Origin: Exilibacterium sp.
Lineage (GTDB): Bacteria; Pseudomonadota; Gammaproteobacteria; Pseudomonadales; Cellvibrionaceae
Reading direction: 5' to 3'
Length of the DNA: 64,000 bases
NCBI GenBank assembly: GCA_028280195.1
Contig: JANQMH010000103.1
Span: 59,100 to 123,099, forward strand
Under the pieces are notes generated by a model. That model saw nothing but the letters and a program-made list of their open reading frames with translations, made no database searches and was not told the origin of the DNA. This document shows, one piece after another, positions 47,201-53,197 of this stretch. Every line of letters starts with the position of its first letter. The stretch's first letter is position 1. The translations under genes and the position numbers were made by a program.

Positions 47201-50149
47201 TATCTGAATCAGCCAGGATTGACTGCAGAAAAATTCGTTGAAAACCCCTTTTTGGCCAACACCAAAATATACAAGACAGGTGATTTAGCCCGTTGGTTAC
47301 CCAATGGAGAACTGCTGTACATTGGCCGCATTGACCATCAAGTAAAAGTCCGAGGTTATCGCATAGAGTTAGGCGAAATTGAAGAAAAACTCAATCAGAT
47401 AGCAGATATAAAGGAATCTGTAGCTATCGTTCAGACCAGAGCAGCTGGTGAAGACAATTATATTTCTGCGTATCTGGTCATACATGAGGAATCCAATATC
47501 ACACAGGATCAAATCAAACTTCGACTCAAAGAGTTCCTGCCGGAGTATATGATCCCATCCAAAATGGCATTTTTAGATGCACTGCCATTGACTCCCAATG
47601 GAAAAATAGACAGAAAATCCTTACCCGAAATTGATAGTAGAGAACCAGCCGCTAATTCCGATGAATTGCCGAAAACCGAAATAGAGAAAGTCATGGCAGA
47701 AATTTGGTCTTCGGTCCTGGAAATACCACTACAAAGTATCGGTATATATAGTAGTTTTTTCAGTCTGGGAGGCGATTCGTTACTTTCTCTACAAGTTATA
47801 TATCAGGCGAGAAAACGCGATATACCGATAAACGCCAAAGATATATTTGAAAACCAGACCCTTGATCAACTTGGCAAACATATCGCCCAAAAGCAGCAGA
47901 GGTCCCTGCAGGCGAAAGGCATACGCAGCATCGATATGACACCGGCTCAAAAATGGCATGTTTCACTGCACGCTGATAAGCAAAGAAACCTCATCCAATC
48001 CTTCCTTTTGAGCGTTCCGGCCGGTTTCAACCCGGATTTCCTGCTGCAGTTCTTGGACTCCATTTTTCAGCAGCACGATGCTTTGCGATTTCGGTTTTAT
48101 CCCAACGAAGAACTTTGGTCAGCAGAACATGTCCCCTATCATTCCGAGCTAAAAGAAAATGTATATTCGCAAATAGATGTTAGCCACTTCGATAGTAGCG
48201 GCATAGAAAATGAAATCGCTAAAGTTTTCAGAACTGCGCTGTCTAACTTGAAGGTGGAAAGCTACCCTTTGTTAAAAGTCGTCTACTTCAAGGCCAGGAA
48301 TTCCATGGAGAGTCGCCTATTGTGGATGATGCACAGCTTCATTACCGACGGAAATTCCTGGTATGTGTTATTCGATGAACTGTCAAAATCTTTTCATCAA
48401 TGGCAATTAAATGGCAGGATATCCTCCGGAATAAGCGCTTATTCATTTGGAAAGTTCTGTGAAGCCGTAAAGAAATCTGGCGAAACATCTCCCCCGTGTA
48501 GCGGTATGGCCTATTGGCTAAGACAAGAGGACCACAAGTCGCTTAAAACATCCATAGAGCCTGCTAAATACGGCGCTGACGCCTTCAAGCGCAGCGAAGT
48601 CGCTCCCATTGTTCTGGATAGAAAAAGCACCGAAAGGCTCATTAAAGAGTGCAATCTTAGTTATAATACACAAACACAGGAACTACTACTTTCACACCTC
48701 GTGTCGCAATTGGCAAAGTCCTTCGATTACAGGGAAGTCAGCCTGATCATTGAAGATCATGACAGGAAATTCCCCAATGATGAATTTGCCATAGCTCAGG
48801 CGATTGGCTGCTTTTCCACAGTTTACCCCCTCTATATAAGCCTTGAAGAAATCGATAATAGGAAGGATTATCAAGCCACAATAGATTTGATAAAAGATAA
48901 GCTGCGAAGAATACCCAATGGTGGTATCGACTATGGCTTACTCAAATATGGTCAACGAGTTAGTGACTTGCGGTCTTCGCGAGATGATTTCTCAGACCTC
49001 ATCATGTTCAATTATATGGGACAATTGACTGAAGGAGAAAACTCTGAATACGCCTTTAAACCTATTAAGGAATACACAAACCAAGGCCTAAATCCGCAAA
49101 CCGAACATGCTTTTCTCATATCCATAAAGGGATTTATAGTAAACAACAACCTTAATCTATCAATCGATTTCAACCCGCAAAAAATTAGCCGGGAGTGCAT
49201 CGAAGTTTTACGCAATGGTCTCGCCACTTCACTAGACTGTATGATTTCTCATTGTAGCGAACATCGTGAACCCATAACAAAAACCTATAGCAGTGTAAAG
49301 GACATACCTTATCAATGGTCTATAGGTGTTTTCAGGGAACGGGTTTTTAGAAATTTTGAACCGCTTGTCAGGTACTCCTCCAGTAATTCAGATACAAAAC
49401 TGTTTATGTTGCCCCCGGGGGTTGCAGGCCTGGAGTCCTATATCGGCCTGGTAGACAGTATGCCCCCCGGTAGAAGTATTTGCCTGCTTGAAAACATAGA
49501 AATGGTAACAGGGAAACTGTTTTCAATACCCAGCCTCGCGACTTATTATCTTAACATGATTAAAAGAGTGCAGAGAAGCGGTCCTTACTTTATCGGCGGG
49601 TGGTCCAGAGGCGCCATACTTTCACACGTTGTCGCGAAAAAGCTGATGGAGGAAGGCCAAGAAGTCAAAGCACTTTTTCTTCTAGATCCATTGGGCTACA
49701 CACTCTCTGAAGAAATCAGCGATGCCGTTCTAGCAGATCCGAGAGTAGCTGAGTTGGATGACGCAGAGTTCGCTAATCTGGAGGCAATGCTTCACAGTTA
49801 TAAATATACGAGAGATCTGGCCGACAATGGTTATACCGGCGCAGTAGTTCACTTTAAGTCCAGCGAAGACCACTTTTTCCTAGAACCTGACTCGCCCCGG
49901 ATGTCATTTTACAAAGAGCGATTAGGTGACTTGAATATGAGAGTTATTGAAATCTTCCGAGATTACTATAGTTTTCACAGCAACACCAAAACAGCAGGGA
50001 AAGCCCGAGGTGGCCTGGAGTTCGTATTCCCAAATTGCAAAGCCATCTACTTAGAAGGTAACCACTATGATGTTTTGGAGGAAAATAACAGGAAACTTAT
50101 CGCCGCAACCATTGACAGTATCACGTGGCCAACGACTTTAGAGTCATGA
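34952..50149 (+). CDS. Four-module non-ribosomal peptide synthetase with E-like and thioesterase domains
   Basis: A single 5065-residue synthetase with the order C-A-PCP four times, then an epimerisation-like domain and a thioesterase. All four C domains keep HHxxxDG (for example H1252 and H3410). Each A domain has the TSGSTG, YGPTE/S, GELCI-type, KTGD and final DRKxLP cores. Carrier serines are S1064, S2133, S3222 and S4276. The thioesterase has GWSRG (S4885) and GNHYD (H5038). Specificity residues read by eye suggest Pro, unknown, Pro, Gly. The leading C domain implies that the first amino acid is acylated. GGAAGG stands before the ATG. No MbtH protein, phosphopantetheinyl transferase or tailoring oxygenase is nearby. 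The gene is AT-richer than its housekeeping neighbours. Confidence 0.97.
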   Translation: MDLPLESATDEHTRTPQIKPVTRSMDFPATLGQMSIWYVRHKEGVDHSYNEQYLLRIRGRLSVSRLEYCFNRLIERHESLRTVFILNAEGDLIQRIVKPFKIKAETATINVDKHDKESISREIKNISLTQGKRPYNLEKGPLLRLCLVQLPTDEQELIVSAHHSAMDGTSGYILLHEWQEIDKVYQQPDRRGLPSLPLQPADYAVYEKEYLNSPAANTAKAYWRKKLSDFPPLLNLPYDKPWHPNTPPLGAWEPIHLGKDLVETLRSTGRSQGVSINITLIAAFQVLLMRYTNQTDIVIGSPRANRNTKEIRQTIGHFANTVILRNTLTGEKRFCDLLKEVKSANAEASNKYNLPYLSLNEIARERGKPANQPLYQAGIEYRNFKFKPFQVENCLVADLRFQSMGDAKFDILFSFTDTDNGLSGHVEFNTELFARITVVKLFKHYKQLLHSIVENPFSSVSSLNILLSEEKKALYDWNQTEKSYPVDVFTHQLFEEYVAKTPQAVAVTFQDQHISYDELDRRSNALAGHLRTYNIEPGAHIGLSASRSIELPLGVLGILKAGGAYVPLDPHYPQERLGYMAKTAGVGIILTNKSISLPVFADKTIVMLGNESSWTPSSRPFQHSPVSASKLQQLAYIIFTSGSTGRPKAVSMSHKALANLVRWQVEQSTSTAGTRTLQFSPISFDVSFQEMFSTWNSGGTLVLIDETVRQDTVQLCRFIDSERINRLFMPFIALQQLAEVYKDIAIQASQRRTTDELRPGHTLKEIITAGEQLQITPPIRGLFEQLPACKLHNHYGPSETHVCTALRLDDNIRNWDSLPPIGRPIANSKAYILDQTLQPVPIGLEGELYIGGLGLARGYLNRSDLTAERFIANPFTDPLLPASTKNRIYKTGDLARFREDGTIEFKGRADNQIKIRGFRIEPGEIEQTLTEQECVKEAIVNVATRQGSANEKYLAAYVIAEDKFLQDEKLSLQTRLREKLQDVLPDYMIPTVFLFLNAFPITPSGKVDRKALPQPYKDLLPEKTTVKPNTATEQSLLEIWAEVLGLSSDQIGIEDTFLELGGHSLLATRVTTSIRKKFGAELSIRDLFIAEDIQGLALKIVSSISDKSNIKAISNPLRPLKNREKLSLSFAQQRIWFLSQFENRHETLYNIPWILRLSGPLNAGALQQAFNALLQRHEILRTVFHSSNDGIYQSPLEKLPFLIPIIDIQGNDLTTEIEAYNHHIFSLPRGPLLNVKLLRCSVNMHMLMMSMHHIISDGWSIGIVNRELSQLYSAYCADSPISLPALPIQYADFAHWQQQWLQGSVLEQQLTYWKSQLKGAPALLTLPSDRSRPAMQSFRGQCTTFTIPPDITKQLHSLSRKENTTLFMTLLAGFNLLLARYSGQSDICIGSPIANRQRLELENLVGLFVNTLVLRTKIDLQNTVKALLAQVRETALGAYAHQDVPFEYLVEKLQPERSLSYSPLFQVMFALQNTENDFNLPDIQVSKVEDSHANAKFDISMGLEETHSSIEGVVEYNTDLFNHETIDRFVEHYKNILFAFVSEPETNLADIDLLSGEERSTILKTWNLTETQLAEDLCIHQLFEQKAKRHPDAVAALQQNDILTYDTLNRRSNQLANFLLAKGIAPETRVGIYIDRSLDMLTSILAVIKIGCAYVPMDPRYPQQRVNFIIADAAINIVLTNSSLNASVEEIEHPPTIICIDTQQAAISRHCDANINRHVPVHSLAYIIYTSGSTGKPKGVMISHHSINNTLHFLQEKFTVTENDAYLLKTNYVFDVSLSELFAWFIGRGRLVILPPGAEKYSDELANYIIDHRITHLNFVPSMLSLFLEQMRSNKALREGSSIKHLMVAGEIFSKSLLKESLDLFGGVGISNIYGPTESSIYSSWHTCSDHDTQSNSIPIGRPIWNTQLYIVDQYLNPVPIGVAGELCIASRGLAWGYNHLPDLSATSFIPNPFGSTPGSRLYKTGDMVRYLGDGSIDYIGRKDFQIKIRGYRIELGEIENSLQEQIEIQDCVVLAHYFPRDNEDWFLVAYVVVRQGAGIEESILRNALQSRLPEYMVPRFISFIDEIPLTVNGKVDRKALPLPDQYASNTGEYVAPTTDIERSIAAVWAALLRLPVDNISVHDNFFDLGGHSLLATRVIGQLRTDLNAELQVRDLFSQNTIRKLAVKIESLRRKSPMKNDSNFALVAIDRNKDLSLSFAQQRLWFLNTLEGENDILYNIPGALHLVGELNVIALNRAFNTLGQRHETLKTIFRWRNNSVTQVIDDSIKIRVDIIDSKEDDVPRMIEANARYVFDLGKGPLLTAKIIRLSPRNHYLLLNIHHIISDGWSIGILNRELSLLYKNYRLNKPSPLTALPVQYVDFAHWQRQWLRGKTLELQLAYWEKQLRGAPALLEFPTDRPRPATQCYEGRSTSFTIATATVEKLKQLSSQENATFFMIMLTGFNLLLARYSSQEDICIGTPIANRQRPELEGLIGFFVNTLVMRTRINANSTIRDLLTQVKETALAAYAHQDIPFEYLVEKLQPERSLSYSPLFQVMFVLQNIDLEEIALPGVEVSSIKNKVYTSKFDFSLFIWDSPDKLEVTVEYNTRLFDYSTIERLISHYERLLEDMTNNLDQPVQSAILLDDSEYQEIIYDWNKTETSYPSTPYVHQVFERQVSETPEVIAVVHRDHHISYRELNCRSNQLARHLRKKNPGNSHQVGLAVNRSLDLAVGILAILKAGFTYVPLDPSYPRQRLDYMLEEANISILLAQKALLKGFPERGSTVVIENPHIFSAANEAADIKTCGKPKDGSLAYVIFTSGSTGRPKAVAMPHTALTNLIHWQISQSGSTTGKKTLQFSPFSFDVSFQELFSTWCSGGTLMLISEELRKDAFSLWEFIQQEKVNRLFTPFIALQQLAEVYEEKALQSGLDFESQKQKLGHTLEEIITAGEQLQITRSIRTLFRRLPGCQLYNHYGPSETHVCTALRLQGASNNWETLPTIGKPISNCKIYILDEAMQPVPIGVYGEIYVGGVGLATGYLNRQGLTNERFIANPFIGSTLSNHQKNRLYKTGDLARFRSNGEIEYMGRKDSQVKIRGFRVELGEIEQVLVELQGVKEAVVNVYTQSGNSNQYLAAYLVIDSAFSKEKEDSLQYHLSQDLQDLLPEYMLPSRFILLDSLPLTPSGKVDRKALPTPEDNFLIGQTHVSPAGQMENGLAGIWAGILDIPKENLSSTSSFFDLGGHSLLATRLVSQIRKTYDVELQVRDLFINSTIKKLAAKIENLILEQPLANTKVFPLQPIRDKNSLPLSFAQQRLWFLNQFEENTGTLYNISWAQRLSGNLNVNALQQAFKTIVRRHDSLRTSFEDRDGITVQVISNDMIFHFPIIDSADQQVFDDVKQHLRRRFDLNKGPLFNVALLRLSSQEHILAIGIHHIIFDGWSIGILNQELGKLYKAYHLQEPVSLSPLPIQYADFSYWQRQWLQGEILEKHVNYWQSQLAGIPGLLELATDMPRPAIQRYRGNCVSFKISSDMTQRLHQLSRRENITLFMALIAGFKMLLARYSGQNDICIGTPIANRQRADLEGLIGLFVNTLVLRTQIDPKASVKSLLTQVRETALKAYSHQDIPFEYLVDTLKPERSLSYSPLFQCMFILQNAQGNALALPDATIERLDINGATAKFDITMSLEETNGEIAGIVEYNTDIFHAATIRQLVNHYSNILKFIVKDTNRVIHSATLLDEKELREILIDWNRTEVEYPKQKCVHQLIEEQAAIKPHAIAVVFRDKQITYDELNGRGNQLASHLLSLGISPETRIGLCIERSMEMVVGLIGILKSGGCYIPIDPEYPAQRIRYIVANSQVDLILSHSSLDDAFYDHNSLTRLNLDSDWHKVDTASRASTKMQVDSRNLAYIIYTSGSTGNPKGVMIPHRALTNFLLSMKERPGINSQDSLLAVTTYCFDIAALEIYLPLIAGGLLCVCDNETVKDPEKLIENIDNYKTTVMQATPATWKMLFQSGWVNSTKVKILCGGEALSANLRQSFLKTASEAWNLFGPTETTIWSTLSPILEQQPITIGRPIANTQVYVIDSHEKPVPIGVPGELCIGGDGLSRGYLNQPGLTAEKFVENPFLANTKIYKTGDLARWLPNGELLYIGRIDHQVKVRGYRIELGEIEEKLNQIADIKESVAIVQTRAAGEDNYISAYLVIHEESNITQDQIKLRLKEFLPEYMIPSKMAFLDALPLTPNGKIDRKSLPEIDSREPAANSDELPKTEIEKVMAEIWSSVLEIPLQSIGIYSSFFSLGGDSLLSLQVIYQARKRDIPINAKDIFENQTLDQLGKHIAQKQQRSLQAKGIRSIDMTPAQKWHVSLHADKQRNLIQSFLLSVPAGFNPDFLLQFLDSIFQQHDALRFRFYPNEELWSAEHVPYHSELKENVYSQIDVSHFDSSGIENEIAKVFRTALSNLKVESYPLLKVVYFKARNSMESRLLWMMHSFITDGNSWYVLFDELSKSFHQWQLNGRISSGISAYSFGKFCEAVKKSGETSPPCSGMAYWLRQEDHKSLKTSIEPAKYGADAFKRSEVAPIVLDRKSTERLIKECNLSYNTQTQELLLSHLVSQLAKSFDYREVSLIIEDHDRKFPNDEFAIAQAIGCFSTVYPLYISLEEIDNRKDYQATIDLIKDKLRRIPNGGIDYGLLKYGQRVSDLRSSRDDFSDLIMFNYMGQLTEGENSEYAFKPIKEYTNQGLNPQTEHAFLISIKGFIVNNNLNLSIDFNPQKISRECIEVLRNGLATSLDCMISHCSEHREPITKTYSSVKDIPYQWSIGVFRERVFRNFEPLVRYSSSNSDTKLFMLPPGVAGLESYIGLVDSMPPGRSICLLENIEMVTGKLFSIPSLATYYLNMIKRVQRSGPYFIGGWSRGAILSHVVAKKLMEEGQEVKALFLLDPLGYTLSEEISDAVLADPRVAELDDAEFANLEAMLHSYKYTRDLADNGYTGAVVHFKSSEDHFFLEPDSPRMSFYKERLGDLNMRVIEIFRDYYSFHSNTKTAGKARGGLEFVFPNCKAIYLEGNHYDVLEENNRKLIAATIDSITWPTTLES
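38320..41480 (+). other. NRPS module 2: C, A (specificity unassigned), PCP
   Basis: C2 begins LSLSFAQQRIWFL (about residue 1127), with HHIISDG from H1252. The A domain has FDVSLS (D1775), THLNFVPS, LMVAGE and NIYGPTESSIY, giving DVSNMAIIYK. I know no published code that matches, so the second residue is left as X. The PCP serine is S2133. No epimerisation or methylation domain is inserted. Confidence 0.8.
41520..44750 (+). other. NRPS module 3: C, A (predicted Pro), PCP
   Basis: C3 begins LSLSFAQQRLWFL, with HHIISDG from H2321. The A domain has FDVSFQ, RLFTPF, IITAG and NHYGPSETHVC, giving DVQFIAHVCK, identical to module 1. The two A domains are alike over long stretches, which suggests duplication within the gene. 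The PCP serine is S3222. Confidence 0.8.
44790..47900 (+). other. NRPS module 4: C, A (predicted Gly), PCP of the E-preceding type
   Basis: C4 begins LPLSFAQQRLWFL, with HHIIFDG from H3410. The A domain has FDIAAL (D3933), TVMQATPATW, ILCGGE and NLFGPTETTIW, giving DILQLGLIWK, which is the published glycine code. The carrier domain reads LGGDS (S4276) rather than the LGGHS of modules 1-3; the aspartate form is typical of carriers that precede an epimerisation domain. Confidence 0.8.
47930..50149 (+). other. NRPS terminal region: degenerate epimerisation-like domain and thioesterase
   Basis: The E-like domain (about residues 4328-4790) keeps its fold markers: GCFSTVYPL, RRIPNGGIDYGLLKYG and the NYMGQ motif. 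The active-site HHxxxDG is HSFITDG (H4461, S4462), so the second, catalytic histidine is serine. The EGHGR motif is EDHDR (4601-4605), with its glutamate kept. The thioesterase (about 4815-5065) has a complete-looking Ser-His pair (S4885 in GWSRG, H5038). The release product could be linear or cyclic. Confidence 0.8.
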
Positions 50150-50171
50150 GACAGATAAGTTGATCTGACAA

Positions 50172-51545
50172 TTAAACTCTGTTTGCCATCATCTCCAATC
50201 GGCGGCGAATAATAAAATGACGGCGAGAACTGATGGGCGATAAAGCAATGAAAATCATGGAGACCCCGGTAAACAGAGTTGGCACCCAGGCTACAGCCAA
50301 CATCAGGCCACCGATTGTAGCAGCGCTATGTGTCGATGCGGCGGGATCAAAACCGTACCAACCGGCAATGGCAAGCCCTAAAGCGCCACCTAGCGCTAGA
50401 TTGGCCTTATAAGTGAATGCAAATAAGGCGAAATAAGATGAACCACGGTTTTCCTGGTACTTCAGTGTGGAATAATCGACGATATCGGAGAGCATGGATT
50501 GGGGTAAAGATTCAACACATACCAAACACAAGGCGCTTAGAATGAACAGTATTAGGAGCCCGGTATAGGTGACGTTATTCGAATCCAGAAAACTGGCGTA
50601 AATAAACGATGCAATACCCAGGAGAAGAGCCAGAATCCAGGTTTGTTTCTTACCAATATAGTTTGCAATCTTTAACCAAAGAAATGATGCGAAAATCCCG
50701 ACAATGATTGACACCACATAGGCTTGCGCGAACACAGCGCCCATATCAAGGTAGGCATCGATGTAGATGAACAACATTCCATACCACATACCCAGGCCCA
50801 TACCGGAGAAAACAAAGGCACACAGGAATAGAAGCAGTGGCTTATTATCGATAACGAACGCCAGCCTCTGTCTTAAAGAGACAGTTTTTGCAGTGTTACC
50901 GGCGAGCCGCTCTCTTGCAGAATACACGCCAACCGGCACCTTCTTCATACATATATACAGCAATGGCGGCAACAGTATACCGGAGCTTACGGCGATAAAA
51001 TGCAGCGTGTCCGGCGTAATTTCCGTAGTATCCCATATAGGCAGTAAGGGCGTGGCATAGAAGATTAACAGCCCAATGCTTGCGGCAATGGTCCGAAAGA
51101 AAAATGTCTGATTTTTCTGATAAGAATCGGGCGAAATCTCGCCACCCCAGGCAAGATGTGGAATTTCAAATAATGTCAGCCCTAGATAGAGCATGATGTA
51201 CCAGAATGCAAAATAGGCGGTACTGACGACTGCTGGCGGTGAATATAGAAAGTAGCCACTGACGGCCAAAACTAAGCCACCCGCTATCATAAACGGCTTT
51301 CTGGTTCCGTTCTTTATCCTGTATTTGTCCGAAATAAAACCAATAAGAGGATCGGTAAATGCATCAAACAGGCGGGCGAACAACAATACGCCTGCAATCG
51401 TGGTGAGTGCGACCCCATAATGCTTGGCATAAATCCCCTGCACCACATAAATGGGTGCAAATAAGGAGGTGACCGCTATTTTCGGTAAAGAATAGTATAT
51501 ATTTTTCCGTAGTGTGGCGAACCAACCTGCCTCGAGGTTAGTCAT
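50172..51545 (-). CDS. GPH/MFS-type cation symporter in the NRPS locus
   Basis: A 457-residue inner-membrane transporter with about 12 segments. The pattern ARLFDAFTDPLIGFISDKYRIKNGTRKPFM is the family signature of glycoside-pentoside-hexuronide:cation symporters. A typical member carries sugars, but this one ends an operon with a receptor, an esterase and a cyclophilin, and so may move the peptide or its breakdown products. AAGG stands six bases before the ATG. Its gene converges on the NRPS with only 22 bases between. Direction of transport cannot be read from sequence. Confidence 0.88.
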   Translation of the reverse strand: MTNLEAGWFATLRKNIYYSLPKIAVTSLFAPIYVVQGIYAKHYGVALTTIAGVLLFARLFDAFTDPLIGFISDKYRIKNGTRKPFMIAGGLVLAVSGYFLYSPPAVVSTAYFAFWYIMLYLGLTLFEIPHLAWGGEISPDSYQKNQTFFFRTIAASIGLLIFYATPLLPIWDTTEITPDTLHFIAVSSGILLPPLLYICMKKVPVGVYSARERLAGNTAKTVSLRQRLAFVIDNKPLLLFLCAFVFSGMGLGMWYGMLFIYIDAYLDMGAVFAQAYVVSIIVGIFASFLWLKIANYIGKKQTWILALLLGIASFIYASFLDSNNVTYTGLLILFILSALCLVCVESLPQSMLSDIVDYSTLKYQENRGSSYFALFAFTYKANLALGGALGLAIAGWYGFDPAASTHSAATIGGLMLAVAWVPTLFTGVSMIFIALSPISSRRHFIIRRRLEMMANRV

Positions 51546-51624
51546 GTTTAGCCTTGATCATAAGATAATAATCCAAAAAGATGAGGTGATGTCGATGAAT
51601 CCGGACGACTACAAGCAGTTGTCT

Positions 51625-52218
51625 CTACAATCCACTGCGAACTGCTTGCGTTATTGCTATGGGCTCTTTGATGACTTGTGCCGCCAGAACCTTTAGCTGT
51701 TCTTTGTCGAGGCTATGCTCGATTTCGGGCAGCTTCCCCCCGGTCGGCTGCCGTTGAATTTCTTGCGCAACCTCCAGGCCGGCGACTACCCGACCAAAAC
51801 TCGCGTATCCATATCCATCGAAGCCATTACGGGGCTCGCCGCCATTGAAATCCAACATCGGCATGGTGCCCAGGCAAATAAAGAACTCCGAAGAGGCTGT
51901 TCCGGGTGCATAGCGAGCCATCGATACCGTACCGGCTTCATGTAGAATACCACTGTCAGCTGTCGTTTCATGGGGAATGTACCCATAAGGCGATGTGTGA
52001 GTGAATATGCCGCCCTGAATCAACGACATATCTTTATGACTGTTTCCTCTATTTACAGCTCGATAAAAGCATCCGTTCTGATAAACATTACTATCGACTA
52101 ACTTCAAAAAGTTATTGACAGTTAATGGTGCCTTGTGCGGATAGACTTCAATAATGATTTCACCGTATTGCGTAGCAAGTGTGATGGCTTCTGCGCTGTA
52201 GCTCTTAGAATGCTTCAT
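51625..52218 (-). CDS. Cyclophilin-type peptidyl-prolyl cis-trans isomerase
   Basis: A 197-residue cyclophilin that isomerises peptide bonds before proline. The catalytic arginine is R53 in CFYRAV (FHRVI in relatives), followed by IQGGIF, SEFFICLG and GYASFGRVVAGLEV. No signal peptide is visible, so it acts in the cytoplasm. It lies 8 bases after the esterase and is translated with it. An isomerase within a cluster whose synthetase is predicted to insert two prolines is suggestive: it may fold the peptide, act on it after import, or serve as a resistant target copy, as cyclophilins do in the cyclosporin cluster. That role is inference. Confidence 0.93.
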   Translation of the reverse strand: MKHSKSYSAEAITLATQYGEIIIEVYPHKAPLTVNNFLKLVDSNVYQNGCFYRAVNRGNSHKDMSLIQGGIFTHTSPYGYIPHETTADSGILHEAGTVSMARYAPGTASSEFFICLGTMPMLDFNGGEPRNGFDGYGYASFGRVVAGLEVAQEIQRQPTGGKLPEIEHSLDKEQLKVLAAQVIKEPIAITQAVRSGL

Positions 52219-52226
52219 CCAGGCAG

Positions 52227-53108
52227 TTACCCGGTCCTGGCAATTTGCTTTGCAGGCGAATATAGCTTTCTCAAACCGTGGCTTAACCAGGGCATAACGA
52301 CTGACATATGTGTTTCATTCTCGAAAACATGGGATTGCAGCTCTAAGCCGCCATAACCTTTGAGTGTTTCAGCCATTTTTTGCATATCGTTTATCATGCT
52401 GACATGGGAAAATTTGTCTCGGTGCGCCTCCGGCAGATTTTTTAGTTCAGCATCCTCCTCTCCACCTACCCCCATGAATATCTTCGCGTCGATATAATGG
52501 CTCTGCTGTGAAAACGCTTTCTCATAATCCCAAAGCACGCCATTATCCCAATAGACTGCCGGACTGCCAATAATATACTTATTGAAAGCTGCGGGAGTAT
52601 GGAACAAGGTGTAAAGAGCGAATAGTCCGCCTAAAGAGGCTCCTGCAAGTGCAGCGTCATTGCTGTTCACCGGATAAGAAGCCTCTATAAAAGGCTTTAG
52701 CTCCTCCTGGACGAAGCGTAGAAACAGATGAGCTTCCCCACCGTTTGCCGTCAATGACCACAGCTCCTTGAGGTCGGGATTGGCAGTGGGCGTGAATTCC
52801 TGCAAACGGCGATTACAGACCTGTTGCCAATCATCCTCCATATAGCCGATTCCAACAACAAAAACCGGGGGAAGTTCCCCCGAAAACTGCAGCAGCCTGG
52901 TTATTTCGGTCACCGACATAAATACCATATTTGCATCGAGCAGGTAGAGAACCGCACACCCGTCACCCGGCGAAACCGGCACCATGGGCTTGGCGATAAA
53001 CAGTTTATAAGCTCGATCGGCAATATCCGAATAAAACCGATACTGCTGCGTACCGGAAAGCGATACCTGCCCTGAAATCTCTTCCGCATTCCCTCGACCC
53101 CGGTCCAT
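52227..53108 (-). CDS. Alpha/beta-hydrolase esterase (Fes/IroE-like, esterase D family)
   Basis: A 293-residue cytoplasmic hydrolase of the putative esterase family that includes the siderophore esterases Fes and IroE. It has VLYLLDANMVF near the N-terminus, the nucleophile elbow GASLGG (S158), and a likely catalytic histidine in ENETHMS (H267). The ATG at 53108 was chosen because GAGGGG stands six bases before it; two in-frame starts upstream lack a well-placed site. It may cleave an ester or lactone in the recovered peptide. It stands between the receptor and the cyclophilin in one operon. Confidence 0.85.
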   Translation of the reverse strand: MDRGRGNAEEISGQVSLSGTQQYRFYSDIADRAYKLFIAKPMVPVSPGDGCAVLYLLDANMVFMSVTEITRLLQFSGELPPVFVVGIGYMEDDWQQVCNRRLQEFTPTANPDLKELWSLTANGGEAHLFLRFVQEELKPFIEASYPVNSNDAALAGASLGGLFALYTLFHTPAAFNKYIIGSPAVYWDNGVLWDYEKAFSQQSHYIDAKIFMGVGGEEDAELKNLPEAHRDKFSHVSMINDMQKMAETLKGYGGLELQSHVFENETHMSVVMPWLSHGLRKLYSPAKQIARTG

Positions 53109-53138
53109 AGTCATCCCCTCATATTCTAAGTAAGCCAG

Positions 53139-53159
53139 TGGCAACGGTGACCGTTGCCA
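53139..53159. repeat. Palindromic hairpin between receptor and esterase genes
   Basis: TGGCAACGGT and ACCGTTGCCA flank a single central base, forming a 21-base perfect inverted repeat. As RNA it would give an 8-bp stem with loop GUCAC (read on the minus strand). No U-run follows, so full termination is unlikely. It may lower expression of the downstream genes relative to the receptor or be a processing site. Confidence 0.65.
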
Positions 53160-53197
53160 GGCAATCAGCGACTTTATAAACTGACTATCAAGCTCAG

